Assembly: GCF_038593855.1 (NCBI RefSeq)
Contig: NZ_CP151996.1
Location: 1,922,001 to 1,986,000 of the forward strand
Direction: 5' to 3'
Source of the DNA: Lysinibacillus sp. FSL M8-0337
GTDB taxonomy: Bacteria; Bacillota; Bacilli; Bacillales_A; Planococcaceae
DNA: 64,000 bases
This document shows positions 7,811-16,855 of the stretch, in pieces. Position 1 is the stretch's first letter. Every line of letters starts with the position of its first letter. The notes under the pieces are model-generated. The model saw only the letters and a list, made by a program, of their open reading frames with translations. It did no database searches and was not told where the DNA came from. Both the position numbers and the translations under genes were made by a program.

Positions 7811-8677
7811 ATGAAAAACAAATCATTATTATCAGTGTTAGTAGCAGGTGGCATAATTATGGCGGGCTGTGGCAATACAGAAGACACAAAAAAAGAAGAG
7901 AAACCAGCAACGGAGCAAGCAGAACAAACGGCAACGGTAGATTTGACTACTGAACTATCAGCCTATCAACAATTTGCATTAGAACAGATGGATCATTTCT
8001 TACTAGATACAGAAAAGTTCGTCAACCTGTTTAAAGCGGGTGATATAGAAGGTGCAAAAGCAGCGTATGCACCGGCACGTATGTACTTTGAGCGTTCTGA
8101 ACCAATTGCAGAAAGCTTTGGTGACCTTGATCCACGTATTGATGGTCGTTTAGCCGATATTGAAGAAGAAGGTAAAGGGAAAGAAGAATGGACTGGCTAC
8201 CATAAGCTTGAATATGCACTTTGGGTAGAAAACACAACAAAGGGCTATGAGGCAGTGGCAGATCAGCTACTAGCAGACGCAAAAGAATTACATGCACTTG
8301 TTCAAACAGTAGAAGTAACACCAGATTTAATGATTACAGGTGCAGTTGATTTATTGAATGAAGTATCTACTTCAAAAATTACAGGTGAAGAAGAAATTTA
8401 CTCACATACAGACCTCTATGATTTTAAAGCGAATATTGAAGGTGCAGAAAAAATCTTTGAAATTCTTCGACCAAAATTAGAAGCAAAAGACAAAGAGTTA
8501 GTTGCAGCGTTAGATGAAAAATTTAAAGCAGTGGATGACTTATTAGCACTACATGCAACAGCTGATGGCGGTTATATTTCTTACGAAGATTTAACAGAAG
8601 AAAATACAAAAGCATTAGCAGCAGCAGTAAACCAACTAGGTGAGCCATTAAGTCAAATGGGCATTATTTTGGAGTGA
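7811..8677 (+). CDS. efeO: EfeO/EfeM-type iron-uptake lipoprotein (peptidase M75/imelysin domain)
   Basis: The 288-residue protein has a lipoprotein signal (MAGC, Cys20), a charged linker and an EfeO/M75 domain with the family motif 'GYHKLEYALW' (GxHxxE) near residues 128-137. It lacks the N-terminal cupredoxin domain of E. coli EfeO, as is usual for Bacillus EfeO/YwbM-type proteins. It is thought to hand iron to the EfeU permease outside the membrane. It is first in a Fur-boxed operon with efeB six bases downstream and efeU overlapping efeB. Confidence 0.9.
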   Translation: MKNKSLLSVLVAGGIIMAGCGNTEDTKKEEKPATEQAEQTATVDLTTELSAYQQFALEQMDHFLLDTEKFVNLFKAGDIEGAKAAYAPARMYFERSEPIAESFGDLDPRIDGRLADIEEEGKGKEEWTGYHKLEYALWVENTTKGYEAVADQLLADAKELHALVQTVEVTPDLMITGAVDLLNEVSTSKITGEEEIYSHTDLYDFKANIEGAEKIFEILRPKLEAKDKELVAALDEKFKAVDDLLALHATADGGYISYEDLTEENTKALAAAVNQLGEPLSQMGIILE

Positions 8678-8683
8678 TAAAGA

Positions 8684-9943
8684 ATGACAACGTCTAATGA
8701 TGAAAAATGGATAAATAAAAAAATATCTCGCCGTGACATGTTAAAGCTAACAGGCATGGGTGTGGCTGGCATTGCGATAGGTGCTTCGGGCTTTGGTGGT
8801 GTAATGAAAGCGATGGGTTACGATATGTTCGAGCCTGTCGCAGATAGCACAACAGCAAAAAATAAAGTTAATTTCTATGGTAAACATCAGTCTGGCATTA
8901 TTACACCTGTTCAAAAACATATATATTTTGCTTCTTTAACGGTTTTAGTGACATCAAAAGAGGAGCTACAAGAGTTGTTCAAGAAATGGACACCTCTTGT
9001 TGTTCGTTTAATGAATGGTGAATTAATGGTAGATTTAACAACAAATACTAGAGTTCCAACGGGTGATACCGGAGAAGCAGAAGGCTTAGATGCTTCGAAT
9101 TTATCCATAACGTTTGGTGTAGGTCCTTCATTGTTCGATAAGCTTGGCATGGCACATTTAAAACCAGCCGAATTAGCGGATTTACCACATTTTCCGAAAG
9201 ACCAACTACAAAAGGAATATACAGGTGGAGATCTTTGCATTCAAGCCTGTGCGGACGATCCTCAAGTGGCGTTCCATGCTGTACGCAATTTAGTACGCGC
9301 TGCTTCCGGCAAAGTGGAGATTAAATGGTCCCAAGCGGGCTTTAACTCATTCCCAGCTGAAGGGGGGACACCTCGAAATTTATTTGCATTCAAGGATGGT
9401 ACAGTCAACCCTTCTATTAAAGATGAACAAGACTTAAACAAAGTAGTATGGGTCGATAAAGGGTGGCTTAAGGGTGGCTCCTATTTAGTGGCTCGAAAAA
9501 TCCAAATGCATCTTGAAACTTGGGATCGTACATCTTTAAAGGATCAAGAAGCAACGTTTGGGCGTTATCGCGATAGTGGTGCGCCATTTGGTAAAACGAA
9601 GGAATTCGATGATTTTGATGTAGAAGCAAAAGATAACAAGGGCGAGTATATTATGCCCGATACATCGCATGTCCATTTAGCACGTAAATCAGGTGCTCGC
9701 ATACTACGTCGCAGTTATTCTTACGCATCAGGCGTCATGTCGAATACAGGGGCGCATGATGCAGGACTTCTATTTGTCTCTTTCCAAAAGGATCCAGCGC
9801 AATTTACAACAGTACAAAACAGTCTAGGACGAATGGACAAAATGAATGAATATATTACTCATCGAGGCAGTGCCGTTTTTGCTTGCTTCCCTGGAGTACA
9901 AAAAGGGAGTTATTTAGGTGAAGCACTTTTTAACGCGCTGTAG
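8684..9943 (+). CDS. efeB: EfeB, Tat-exported Dyp-type haem peroxidase
   Basis: The 419-residue protein starts with a twin-arginine signal (SRRDMLKLTG, Arg16-17, then a hydrophobic run). The mature part is a Dyp-type peroxidase: 'FAFKDGTVNPS' carries the catalytic Asp of the GxxDG motif, with G replaced by A here, near residue 237. The region 'HVHLARKSGARILRRSYSY' near residue 325 holds the probable proximal His and the haem-contacting Arg. EfeB works with EfeU and EfeO in ferrous iron uptake, oxidising iron outside the membrane. It lies between efeO and efeU; the end overlaps the efeU start. Confidence 0.92.
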   Translation: MTTSNDEKWINKKISRRDMLKLTGMGVAGIAIGASGFGGVMKAMGYDMFEPVADSTTAKNKVNFYGKHQSGIITPVQKHIYFASLTVLVTSKEELQELFKKWTPLVVRLMNGELMVDLTTNTRVPTGDTGEAEGLDASNLSITFGVGPSLFDKLGMAHLKPAELADLPHFPKDQLQKEYTGGDLCIQACADDPQVAFHAVRNLVRAASGKVEIKWSQAGFNSFPAEGGTPRNLFAFKDGTVNPSIKDEQDLNKVVWVDKGWLKGGSYLVARKIQMHLETWDRTSLKDQEATFGRYRDSGAPFGKTKEFDDFDVEAKDNKGEYIMPDTSHVHLARKSGARILRRSYSYASGVMSNTGAHDAGLLFVSFQKDPAQFTTVQNSLGRMDKMNEYITHRGSAVFACFPGVQKGSYLGEALFNAL

Positions 9944-11636
9944 CATGATTGTATGCTTATTATTGGCACTTGCGGTTCCAGTACAAGCAGCAGAATCTTA
10001 TAGTCACTTATACATTTCCATTAGTGACGCCCTGATGAATACGAAGCAAGATAAGCAAGCTGAAGCGACGCGTGCACTTGAACAATTTGCAACGGACTGG
10101 GCATCAGTAAATTCACAACAAACTGAAGCAAAAGAAAAGGTAGATCAAATACTTGAGCAAGCTGTAAAGGCTTCTTCAAAAGAAGAGCGTTTAACTGCAT
10201 TGTCGGCTCTATCGAATGCATTACGTGCATTAGAAAAGCTCGAAAATCCAGTAGATGAAGCGGAGCAACGAGCTGACTTTGGGCTAAAAATGAAACCGAT
10301 TATGACTGCCTTTGAGCAAGCGTTAGCAAGTGGTGATATGACAACGATTGACGCTGCGTACAAAGAGTTTAATATGAAATGGAATAAAAATGAACGACCA
10401 GTACGTGAACAAAGTATTGCAATGTACGGTCAAATTGAAACACAAATGGCTTTTTTACGTATTTCAATTTCTTCAGAACAGCCTGATGTAACATTAATGC
10501 AATCACAATTTGCAGAACTAAAGAAAACGATTGAAGATTTTGTAGCAGGTAACGATACAGCACAAATTGTAGCAGGTGAATATTCTTTAGCGTCTTTAAT
10601 TGCGTATATAGATGAAGCCAATGATTTGATAGACGATGGTGACTACAAGGCAGCATCTGATACAATACGTGAATTTATTACGATTTGGCCAAGTGTAGAG
10701 ATTGAAATTTCAACACGCAATGGTAATCTTTATACGAAAATAGAAAGTGATATGCCGATTATAGTAAGTGATTTATTAAAGACGCAGGTCGATGAAAAGG
10801 CCATTAAAAGTAAACTTAATCAGTTCCGTACCGAAATTGAATTAATCCAAGGTAATTCAGATTATTCCATTTGGGATTCAGCACTTATTTTACTGCGTGA
10901 GGGCTTAGAGGCATTATTGATTATTCTTGCGTTAGTGTCATTTTTAAATAAATCAGGACAAAAATCGTTACGTAAATGGATTTATATTGGGGCTTTAGCT
11001 GGGGTATTATTATCAGCTGTAGCTGCAGTGCTGATGTCAACTATCTTTCATTCAGCAACGGTCGATACAAACCGAGAAATAATGGAAGGTTATGTCGGTC
11101 TTGTTGCAGCTGCAATGATGATAGGTGTCGGTATATGGCTTCATAGTAAATCCAATGTTGCGAGCTGGAATCGTTATATTTCCAAACAAATGGGCAATGC
11201 AATTTCAAGTGGTTCTGTATTTGCTATGGCTTCTGTCAGCTTTTTATCGGTGTTCCGAGAAGGAGCAGAAACTCTTGTGTTCTATGCGGGAATTGCACCG
11301 AAAATGGCGACATCGCAATTTATACTTGGTATTGTCTTGGCACTTGTTATCTTAGCTGTTATCGCAATCGTCTTATTCAAAGCGAGTGGTAAAATTGCCA
11401 TTCATAAGCTTTTTGCGGTGGCAACTGTGTTAATTTATGTTTTGGCATTTAAAATTATTGGTGTCAGCTTGCATACATTACAACTTAGAAATAGTGTATC
11501 CACAACAATGGTGGATGGTCTGCCAGTCATTAACTTAATCGGCTTCTATCCAACACTCGAAACAATTATAGGGCAAGCGATTTTACTTGTGCTAGTAGTA
11601 GCAACCATTATCTATAAAAAGAAACAAGCAAAATAG
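9918..11636 (+). CDS. efeU: EfeU, FTR1-family iron permease with extracellular N-terminal domain
   Basis: The 572-residue product has a signal peptide (to about residue 24), a helical extracellular region of roughly 280 residues, then the FTR1 permease with about seven membrane segments. The two iron-binding helices carry REGLE ('LLREGLEALLIILALV', about 325) and REGAE ('FREGAETLVFYAG', about 447), the paired REXXE motifs of the Ftr1p/EfeU family. The start is GTG at 9918 with GGGAG eight bases upstream, overlapping the end of efeB by 26 bp. The long N-terminal domain is typical of Gram-positive EfeU. Confidence 0.92.
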   Translation: MKHFLTRCSMIVCLLLALAVPVQAAESYSHLYISISDALMNTKQDKQAEATRALEQFATDWASVNSQQTEAKEKVDQILEQAVKASSKEERLTALSALSNALRALEKLENPVDEAEQRADFGLKMKPIMTAFEQALASGDMTTIDAAYKEFNMKWNKNERPVREQSIAMYGQIETQMAFLRISISSEQPDVTLMQSQFAELKKTIEDFVAGNDTAQIVAGEYSLASLIAYIDEANDLIDDGDYKAASDTIREFITIWPSVEIEISTRNGNLYTKIESDMPIIVSDLLKTQVDEKAIKSKLNQFRTEIELIQGNSDYSIWDSALILLREGLEALLIILALVSFLNKSGQKSLRKWIYIGALAGVLLSAVAAVLMSTIFHSATVDTNREIMEGYVGLVAAAMMIGVGIWLHSKSNVASWNRYISKQMGNAISSGSVFAMASVSFLSVFREGAETLVFYAGIAPKMATSQFILGIVLALVILAVIAIVLFKASGKIAIHKLFAVATVLIYVLAFKIIGVSLHTLQLRNSVSTTMVDGLPVINLIGFYPTLETIIGQAILLVLVVATIIYKKKQAK

Positions 11637-11645
11637 CGAAAAATG

Positions 11646-11682
11646 GGGACAAATCAAAGAGAGATTCTTTTGATTTGTCCCT
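11646..11682. terminator. Bidirectional terminator between efeU and the pentapeptide gene
   Basis: GGGACAAATCAAA and its exact complement flank a nine-base loop between two convergent genes. T-runs follow weakly on either side. Confidence 0.75.
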
Positions 11683-11686
11683 TCTT

Positions 11687-12556
11687 TTATGGTGCAGTAT
11701 GCCAATGCGAAGGCATATGCAAATAAAATGGTAGTTTTGTTTGGTGATTACCGATTGCCGAATTGATTTGCATTTGCGTTAAAAACATCGCAGTGGAAAG
11801 ATTCGCTCCGCACAAGTTAGCATCACGTAAATCGGCACCGATAAAGTCCACGCCTCTTAAATTAGCATTTTGTAGGTTTGCCGCAATTAAATAGGCACCG
11901 CGCAAGTCTGTTGCTGTTAAATCTTTCCCCTTTAAATTTTTTCCAATCCAATTGGCCCCTCTCTGGTTCGGCGCATTTTTTTTACCTAAAGTGGTGACTG
12001 CAAGCTTATTGCGAATTTGTGCACTAGTTTCTAATAGTAGGTTGTTTACAGGTTGTCGGATTGGAGGAATATCTAGAGCAACTAATGCTGTTGCCTCTAA
12101 TTTAGTAAGGGTTTGTAATGTCTCTAATTGTTCATGCAATTTGTCGTATAATTTAGGTGATATTCGATATGCCATTGCCTCTGCAACATAGGCAATCATT
12201 TCATATAACTGCTCCATAATCGGAAAAACTTGAAACATTTTTTCAGCCACTTCAGCGTTATCTCGCCAATTCTGTCCATTGAATGTCGTTTGAGCAACCA
12301 TTTGTCCCGCCCCTAAACAATCATAGACGGTACACCCCTTAAAACCTTTGCTTCTAAGCCCACGATGTATTTGACAGTGAAAGTTAGATTGCAAATGGGT
12401 GCATGGTCTGCCAGCGGGCTTATTCATAGCAAAATCACTAGATGCTGTAATAGTTAGTGCTGTACAGCATAAGCCAAAGCAGTTTTGACAATCTGCTTGC
12501 ATGCTTTTACGTACTTCTTTACTGAATGTAGTTCTTTTGTTCATCACTTCCGACAT
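11687..12556 (-). CDS. Pentapeptide-repeat protein with Cys-rich N-terminal domain
   Basis: The 289-residue protein has two parts. Residues 20-75 hold eight cysteines in the pattern CQNC-x3-CC, then C, C, C-x4-C ('PCTHL', 'FHCQIHRG', 'GCTVYDCLG'), suggesting a metal or iron-sulphur site. Residues 205-270 are a run of pentapeptide repeats A(D/N)Lxx ('ADLRDANLCGANLSTAMF'), which fold as a right-handed quadrilateral beta-helix, a DNA-mimic shape in Qnr/MfpA proteins. Between lies a helical linker. GAGGAG precedes the ATG at 12556. Function is unknown; similar proteins occur in Bacillales. Confidence 0.8.
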   Translation of the reverse strand: MSEVMNKRTTFSKEVRKSMQADCQNCFGLCCTALTITASSDFAMNKPAGRPCTHLQSNFHCQIHRGLRSKGFKGCTVYDCLGAGQMVAQTTFNGQNWRDNAEVAEKMFQVFPIMEQLYEMIAYVAEAMAYRISPKLYDKLHEQLETLQTLTKLEATALVALDIPPIRQPVNNLLLETSAQIRNKLAVTTLGKKNAPNQRGANWIGKNLKGKDLTATDLRGAYLIAANLQNANLRGVDFIGADLRDANLCGANLSTAMFLTQMQINSAIGNHQTKLPFYLHMPSHWHTAP

Positions 12557-12713
12557 GATTATTCTCCTCGCGTCTCTACTAACTTACTATAATATTAACA
12601 TTAAATAACTTTTAATGGATATTATTATCAATATTTTTTATACTGTAAAAAATCAAGAAACTTATTTAAGTTTGCTGTAAACTAAAGAGAATATAGAGTG
12701 AAAGAGTGATGGC

Positions 12714-13571
12714 ATGCTACAGGTAAATGTGGAGGATTCAAGTTTAATATTAGAGGGTGGGACGTTTCGTACATTGTTTACATCTGGTGTCTTGGATGCT
12801 TTTTTAGAGCATGACATTATGATGCCTTATGTTGTCGCTATTTCAGCAGGTGCTATTAATGCATGCTCGTATGTATCACAGCAAAAAGAACGGTCTTTAC
12901 GTGTATTAATGGATTATCGTCATGATAAGCGCTACATGGGCTTGAAAAATTTCCTTAAAGAAAAAAGCTTATTTGGCTTGGATTTTGCGTATAATGTGAT
13001 TCCGAATGAGCTAGATATTTTTGATTGGGATACGTACAAGCAGTATGATGGAAAATTGCTTTTTGGCGTAACAAATGCAGCCACAGGACAAGTTGAGTAT
13101 ATGGATGCAAAAGAAATGGATCGCCACTGTATGATGTTACGTGCAACTTGTGCTATACCAATCTTATTTCCAGAAATCAAACTAAATAATACACCATATT
13201 TCGATGGTGGCTTAGCAGAGCCAATTCCAATCATGCATGGTGTTGAAACGGGTTTTAACAAACATGTACTGGTGTTAACCCGACCTAAAGGCTACCGTAA
13301 ACAGCTAGATCGTCAAAGTAAATGGGCGATGAAACTACTCGCTAAACGTTATCCAAATTTAGTAAAAAGCATGCAAAAACGTGCAGACCATTATAACGCT
13401 TCACTTGATTATTGTGAAAAATTAGAGGCACAAGGAAAGGCATTTATATTCCGCCCAACACAATCGCTGAATAGCTTTGAGAAAGATACAGTGCAAATGC
13501 GTAAAAATTATGATATGGGCTATCAGCAAGCTATGCAACAAATAGATGCATTAAAGCAATTTTTAACATGA
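12714..13571 (+). CDS. Patatin-like phospholipase
   Basis: The 285-residue protein has the patatin layout: an oxyanion-type N-terminus 'LILEGGTFRTLFTSGVLDAF', the nucleophile elbow 'VAISAGAINACSY' with Ser at about 45, and the catalytic Asp in 'YFDGGLAEPIP' at about 165. GGTFR in place of GGGxRG is a known Firmicute variant. The first glycine of GxSxG is an alanine here. These enzymes are Ser-Asp dyad lipid acyl hydrolases in the cytosol. It is divergent from the pentapeptide gene and has no operon partners. The ribosome site is weak. Confidence 0.87.
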   Translation: MLQVNVEDSSLILEGGTFRTLFTSGVLDAFLEHDIMMPYVVAISAGAINACSYVSQQKERSLRVLMDYRHDKRYMGLKNFLKEKSLFGLDFAYNVIPNELDIFDWDTYKQYDGKLLFGVTNAATGQVEYMDAKEMDRHCMMLRATCAIPILFPEIKLNNTPYFDGGLAEPIPIMHGVETGFNKHVLVLTRPKGYRKQLDRQSKWAMKLLAKRYPNLVKSMQKRADHYNASLDYCEKLEAQGKAFIFRPTQSLNSFEKDTVQMRKNYDMGYQQAMQQIDALKQFLT

Positions 13572-13577
13572 ATGGTA

Positions 13578-13618
13578 AGGGGGAGGGCCAATGTGCATTT
13601 GGGGCTCTCTTTTTTCTT
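13578..13618 (+). terminator. Terminator after the patatin gene
   Basis: GAGGGCCAA pairs imperfectly with TTGGGGCTCTC and is followed by TTTTTTCTTTTTC. Confidence 0.6.
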
Positions 13619-13724
13619 TTTCATAGCGTTTAGGTAGCAATGTTCCCTATGTAAAAATGTAGAAAAGATTTCATGTCTCATCACATTTCGATATAATAAA
13701 TGGAAAACTAGAAGAGGCGTGTCT

Positions 13725-14597
13725 ATGGAAACTGAATGGTTACGTACGTTTATCGTTGCGGCGAAAACGGAAAATTTTCGTGAGACGGCGGAAAGACGCT
13801 TTATTACGCAATCAACTGTATCAAAACATATTCAGCATTTAGAAAAGGAGTTACAGACTACGCTTTTTGAACGTCAAACAAAGCATGTCAAACTCAATCG
13901 AATTGGTGCACATTTTTTACGACAAGCTGAAAAAGTGGTAGAAATCGTTGATGAGGCAGTACATAGTACACAATTGATGGTCAGTGGTTTTACTTCCAAA
14001 TTAACAATAGGCGTAGCACCTCAAATAGCGAATTCCACATTACCAGCTATTATCGATTGTTTTCAGCAACAATACCCTACCATTCACCTTTCTATTGAAC
14101 TGTTAAAATCTAATGAAATTGGGGAAGCGGTTTATGCGGGAGCTATAGATATAGGGATTTCAAAATTAACCTCCACCCGTGCGGTGCACACGAAAATGCT
14201 TGCCCAGGAGCCACTCCAACTTATCGTACCGATAGGGAAAAAATGGACTGATCCAATGACGCTTTTACAACAAGAAACGATTTTAACACATGAATACGCG
14301 TCTTATTGGCAAGAAGTACAACAGGTACTTCAGCAATTGCCAAGCTATAAAAGCATGCAGGTAAACCAAACAGAAGTTATAAAAAACTTTGTCAAGCAAG
14401 GACTAGGCATTGCCTTTTTACCGAAAAGTGTTATGGAAGCCGCTTATGATGAGCAATCGCTCCATAGTTATTCGGTCAAGGAATTCTCGCATATTGTGTC
14501 CAACACTTATTTTTTATCGAAGTACATAACGGCAGATATTGAAGCTTTTTTTACGGTTTGTGATGCCGTCTATCAGAACAGAAAGAGCTCATACTAG
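13725..14597 (+). CDS. LysR-family transcriptional regulator
   Basis: The 290-residue protein starts with a LysR winged helix ('ENFRETAERRFITQSTVSKH' then 'IQHLEKELQTTLFERQTKHV') and continues into the periplasmic-binding-like effector domain. I chose ATG 13725, seven bases after AGAGG, over GTG 13719 which would leave one base. The next gene starts 19 bp downstream and reads the same way, a membrane protein of the CcdA/SafE type that may be its target. The effector is unknown. Confidence 0.87.
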   Translation: METEWLRTFIVAAKTENFRETAERRFITQSTVSKHIQHLEKELQTTLFERQTKHVKLNRIGAHFLRQAEKVVEIVDEAVHSTQLMVSGFTSKLTIGVAPQIANSTLPAIIDCFQQQYPTIHLSIELLKSNEIGEAVYAGAIDIGISKLTSTRAVHTKMLAQEPLQLIVPIGKKWTDPMTLLQQETILTHEYASYWQEVQQVLQQLPSYKSMQVNQTEVIKNFVKQGLGIAFLPKSVMEAAYDEQSLHSYSVKEFSHIVSNTYFLSKYITADIEAFFTVCDAVYQNRKSSY

Positions 14598-14616
14598 AAG
14601 AGAGGGTGATATTGGC

Positions 14617-15357
14617 ATGTATAATATAATGTCAGAAATAAGTCGAGTCGTTAGTGGACCCATCACGTTATTTTTAAATTCCTACGAACATTCTCCACTT
14701 GTTATCGCGTTACTTCTGGGGCTAGTTGGCGCACTAGCACCTTGTCAATTAACCGGCAACTTGAGCGCCATAACATTCTACGGTCATCGTACCATTCGAA
14801 TGAAAAATAATTGGGGCGAAGTTATGGCTTTTATGATCGGTAAGATTGCTGTCTTTAGTTTAATCGGCATATTAGCTTGGCTATTTGGACAATCATTTGA
14901 AACGTCAATAACTACTTATTTTCCAATATTTCGTAAGACGATAGGACCCATTATGTTGTTAACAGGTCTTGTCCTAATCGGTATTTTAAAATTAAAATGG
15001 CTCCATCAACTATCGTCCCATATCCCGCTTGTATTGAAAGAAGGCAAGGCAGGTTCATTTCTAATGGGGGCATGCTTTGCCATTGCCTTTTGCCCGACGA
15101 TGTTTGTGCTATTTTTCGTTTGGCTGATGCCTACAGTTGTTACTACTTCCTACGGATTGGTTTTACCAGCGGTTTTTGGTTTTGCGACTTCCATGCCACT
15201 TATTTTAATGTTGATACTGATTCAAATATTTGATACAAAACGCGCCGTTATGAAAACAAGTATGAGGATGGGAAGAGTGATACAAATCGCAGCAGGTATC
15301 ATTTTAATCATTATTGGCGTAATGGATACCATTACATATTGGGGTATAACTATATAA
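14617..15357 (+). CDS. CcdA/DsbD-like or SafE-like six-helix membrane protein
   Basis: The 246-residue protein has about six to seven membrane segments. Two cysteines sit in helix contexts like those of the CcdA/DsbD transmembrane family: 'GALAPCQLTGN' in helix 1 and 'AFCPTMFVLFF' in helix 4. In CcdA such a pair moves reducing equivalents across the membrane; the related SafE/UreH branch looks similar, so the transported species is uncertain. The start ATG 14617 is seven bases after GAGGGTGA; the frame stays open further up inside the LysR gene, but no ribosome site supports a longer form. Confidence 0.75.
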   Translation: MYNIMSEISRVVSGPITLFLNSYEHSPLVIALLLGLVGALAPCQLTGNLSAITFYGHRTIRMKNNWGEVMAFMIGKIAVFSLIGILAWLFGQSFETSITTYFPIFRKTIGPIMLLTGLVLIGILKLKWLHQLSSHIPLVLKEGKAGSFLMGACFAIAFCPTMFVLFFVWLMPTVVTTSYGLVLPAVFGFATSMPLILMLILIQIFDTKRAVMKTSMRMGRVIQIAAGIILIIIGVMDTITYWGITI

Positions 15358-15385
15358 AAAAGAAGTACGTTGAGCTTGAGTGGAA

Positions 15386-15432
15386 CAAATTGGAGGCTGT
15401 TGCTGTAAGGACAGTCTCTTATTTTTATTTGT
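15386..15432 (+). terminator. Hairpin between the CcdA-like and YnfA-like genes
   Basis: GAGGCTGT and ACAGTCTC pair around a 10-base loop (about 15392-15417) and are followed by TTATTTTTATTT. It may end the upstream message or attenuate the next gene. Confidence 0.55.
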
Positions 15433-15457
15433 AAAAAATAAAAGAAAGAGGGTACAT

Positions 15458-15781
15458 ATGATTTACGCAATCGCATTATTTCTATTAGCAGGTATTGGTG
15501 AAATCGGAGGTGGTTATTTAATTTGGCTTTGGTTAAGGGAAGGCAAACCATTTTATTGGGGCATTTTTGGAGGGATTGCATTAGTTTTATATGGCGTGGT
15601 GGCAACTTTTCAATCATTTCCGACTTTTGGTCGAGTCTATGCAGCGTATGGAGGAGTTTTTATTGTGCTGTCCATCTTGTGGGGCTGGGGCATAGATAAG
15701 GAAAAGCCAGATATGTTAGATTTAGTTGGCGCTGGTATTTGTATTATCGGAGTCATGGTCATGTTAATACCGCGTTCATAA
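15458..15781 (+). CDS. YnfA/UPF0060-family membrane protein (SMR superfamily)
   Basis: The 107-residue protein has four membrane helices and the UPF0060 signature '[20 protein letters not shown]' with the conserved Glu in helix 1, then '[20 protein letters not shown]' in helix 3. The family is part of the small multidrug resistance fold and some members export toxic cations; the substrate here is unknown. The ATG at 15458 follows AAAGAGGG. Length agrees with the family (about 108). Confidence 0.88.
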   Translation: MIYAIALFLLAGIGEIGGGYLIWLWLREGKPFYWGIFGGIALVLYGVVATFQSFPTFGRVYAAYGGVFIVLSILWGWGIDKEKPDMLDLVGAGICIIGVMVMLIPRS

Positions 15782-15788
15782 TAGAGAG

Positions 15789-15824
15789 AAAGTGTTAGAT
15801 TGACTGTCATCAATCTAACACTTT
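15789..15824 (+). terminator. Palindromic terminator, copy of the element at 4651-4686
   Basis: AAAGTGTTAGATTGA and its complement form a perfect 15-bp stem with a six-base loop, then TTTTTT for the YnfA-like gene. The sequence repeats the palindrome near 4.65 kb. Confidence 0.88.
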
Positions 15825-15853
15825 TTTACTGTGAACCGATGTTGTCTATTTGG

Positions 15854-15924
15854 GTGGCGCTTTATGAATCTTTAGTGGCGCTAACCTTTATTTTTGTGGC
15901 GATTCATGCCCCTATAGTGGCGCT
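15854..15924 (+). repeat. 21-bp period intergenic repeat, family A (locus 2, four units)
   Basis: GTGGCGCT, GTGGCGCT, GTGGCGAT and GTGGCGCT start at 15854, 15875, 15896 and 15917, exactly 21 bp apart, with AT-rich variable filler. They follow the palindrome at 15789-15824 by 29 bp. Locus 1 near 4.6 kb has the same arrangement inverted. Confidence 0.85.
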
Positions 15925-15933
15925 AATCATTTT

Positions 15934-16692
15934 TTAGCACTTCGTTGCAACAAAACGTAAACGCCAATAATCAGCAATCCATTGTTTATCTCGATAATTG
16001 GTTGGTCGCAACAGCTCTTCACATTTTGCATAAACGCGTTCTTTTTCATGCTGACTTAAATGCTGGAGAATGTTGTTGCTAAACATAACAAGCCAATTCC
16101 GTAAGCCATCGTCACCTTGAAGCGGTGTCGGACGTTCATATAAAGTAATCATTTGTACAGTAAAGCCCGCTTTTTCTAGCATCGATTGATATTCGTCAGC
16201 TGCTGGAAAATACCATGGAAAATACTGCTCTTCATATGGAAGCCCAAGCGCATCCATACTTGTTCTAAGTGCCCCGACAATAGAAGCGATATTCCCTTGA
16301 CCGCCCATTTCGGCAACAAAACGTCCTTGTTGTTTTAGTGCACGGTAGATATTGTCAATCACCTTATCTTGTTGTTTCATCCAATGAAGCGCTGCATTGG
16401 AAAAGACTGCATCAAATTGATGTGTGTAGTCCATTGTAGCCGCATCCTGTGTGTCAAACGTAAGCGTTGGATATTTATGCTGAGCGCTTAAAATCATATC
16501 ATGTGAAGCATCAATGCCATGTACAACTGCCCCACATTGCGCTATTTCGTTGGCTAAATCTCCTGTGCCACAACCAACATCTAAAATATATTCTTGTTTT
16601 TGTGGTGCAAGTAAGTTGACTAAACTTTCTCCGAATTTTGAAACAAAGTCATGCTTTTGATCGTAAAGAGTTGCATTCCATTTTGTTGTCAT
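15934..16692 (-). CDS. SAM-dependent methyltransferase, trans-aconitate methyltransferase-like
   Basis: The 252-residue protein carries 'YILDVGCGTGDLANEIAQCG' (motif I, about residues 35-54), 'VVHGIDASHDMILSAQ' and 'FDAVFSNAALHWM', the last being a hallmark of the Tam/trans-aconitate 2-methyltransferase group. The C-terminal part 'YERPTPLQGDDGLRNWLVMF' also resembles this group. It acts in the cytosol, possibly detoxifying aconitate isomers, but no pathway context is visible. GGAGATGG lies upstream of the ATG at 16692. Confidence 0.82.
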   Translation of the reverse strand: MTTKWNATLYDQKHDFVSKFGESLVNLLAPQKQEYILDVGCGTGDLANEIAQCGAVVHGIDASHDMILSAQHKYPTLTFDTQDAATMDYTHQFDAVFSNAALHWMKQQDKVIDNIYRALKQQGRFVAEMGGQGNIASIVGALRTSMDALGLPYEEQYFPWYFPAADEYQSMLEKAGFTVQMITLYERPTPLQGDDGLRNWLVMFSNNILQHLSQHEKERVYAKCEELLRPTNYRDKQWIADYWRLRFVATKC

Positions 16693-16793
16693 TGTCTACC
16701 ATCTCCTTTGTTTTTTAGCATAACAAAGAGAGGTGTGGAGAGGAAATTCGAAAAACAGGTTGTTTTGATTCCAATTTGGAATGATAGCAAGAG

Positions 16794-16845
16794 AAAAGAA
16801 TCCGCTCGCTCTACGGGCAATTCGTAGAAACGGGCAGATTCTTTT
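16794..16845 (-). terminator. Terminator of the nhaC gene
   Basis: AAAAGAATCCGC pairs with GCAGATTCTTTT around an inner stem (CTACG/CGTAG). On the minus strand it follows the NhaC stop by about 10 bp and ends in TTCTTTTCTC. Confidence 0.75.
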
Positions 16846-16855
16846 AAACTAATTA

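Noticed and set aside
15386..15457. Riboswitch before the YnfA-like gene (guanidine or manganese type)
   Set aside because: Only a simple hairpin with T-run is visible; the conserved cores of those riboswitches were not found.
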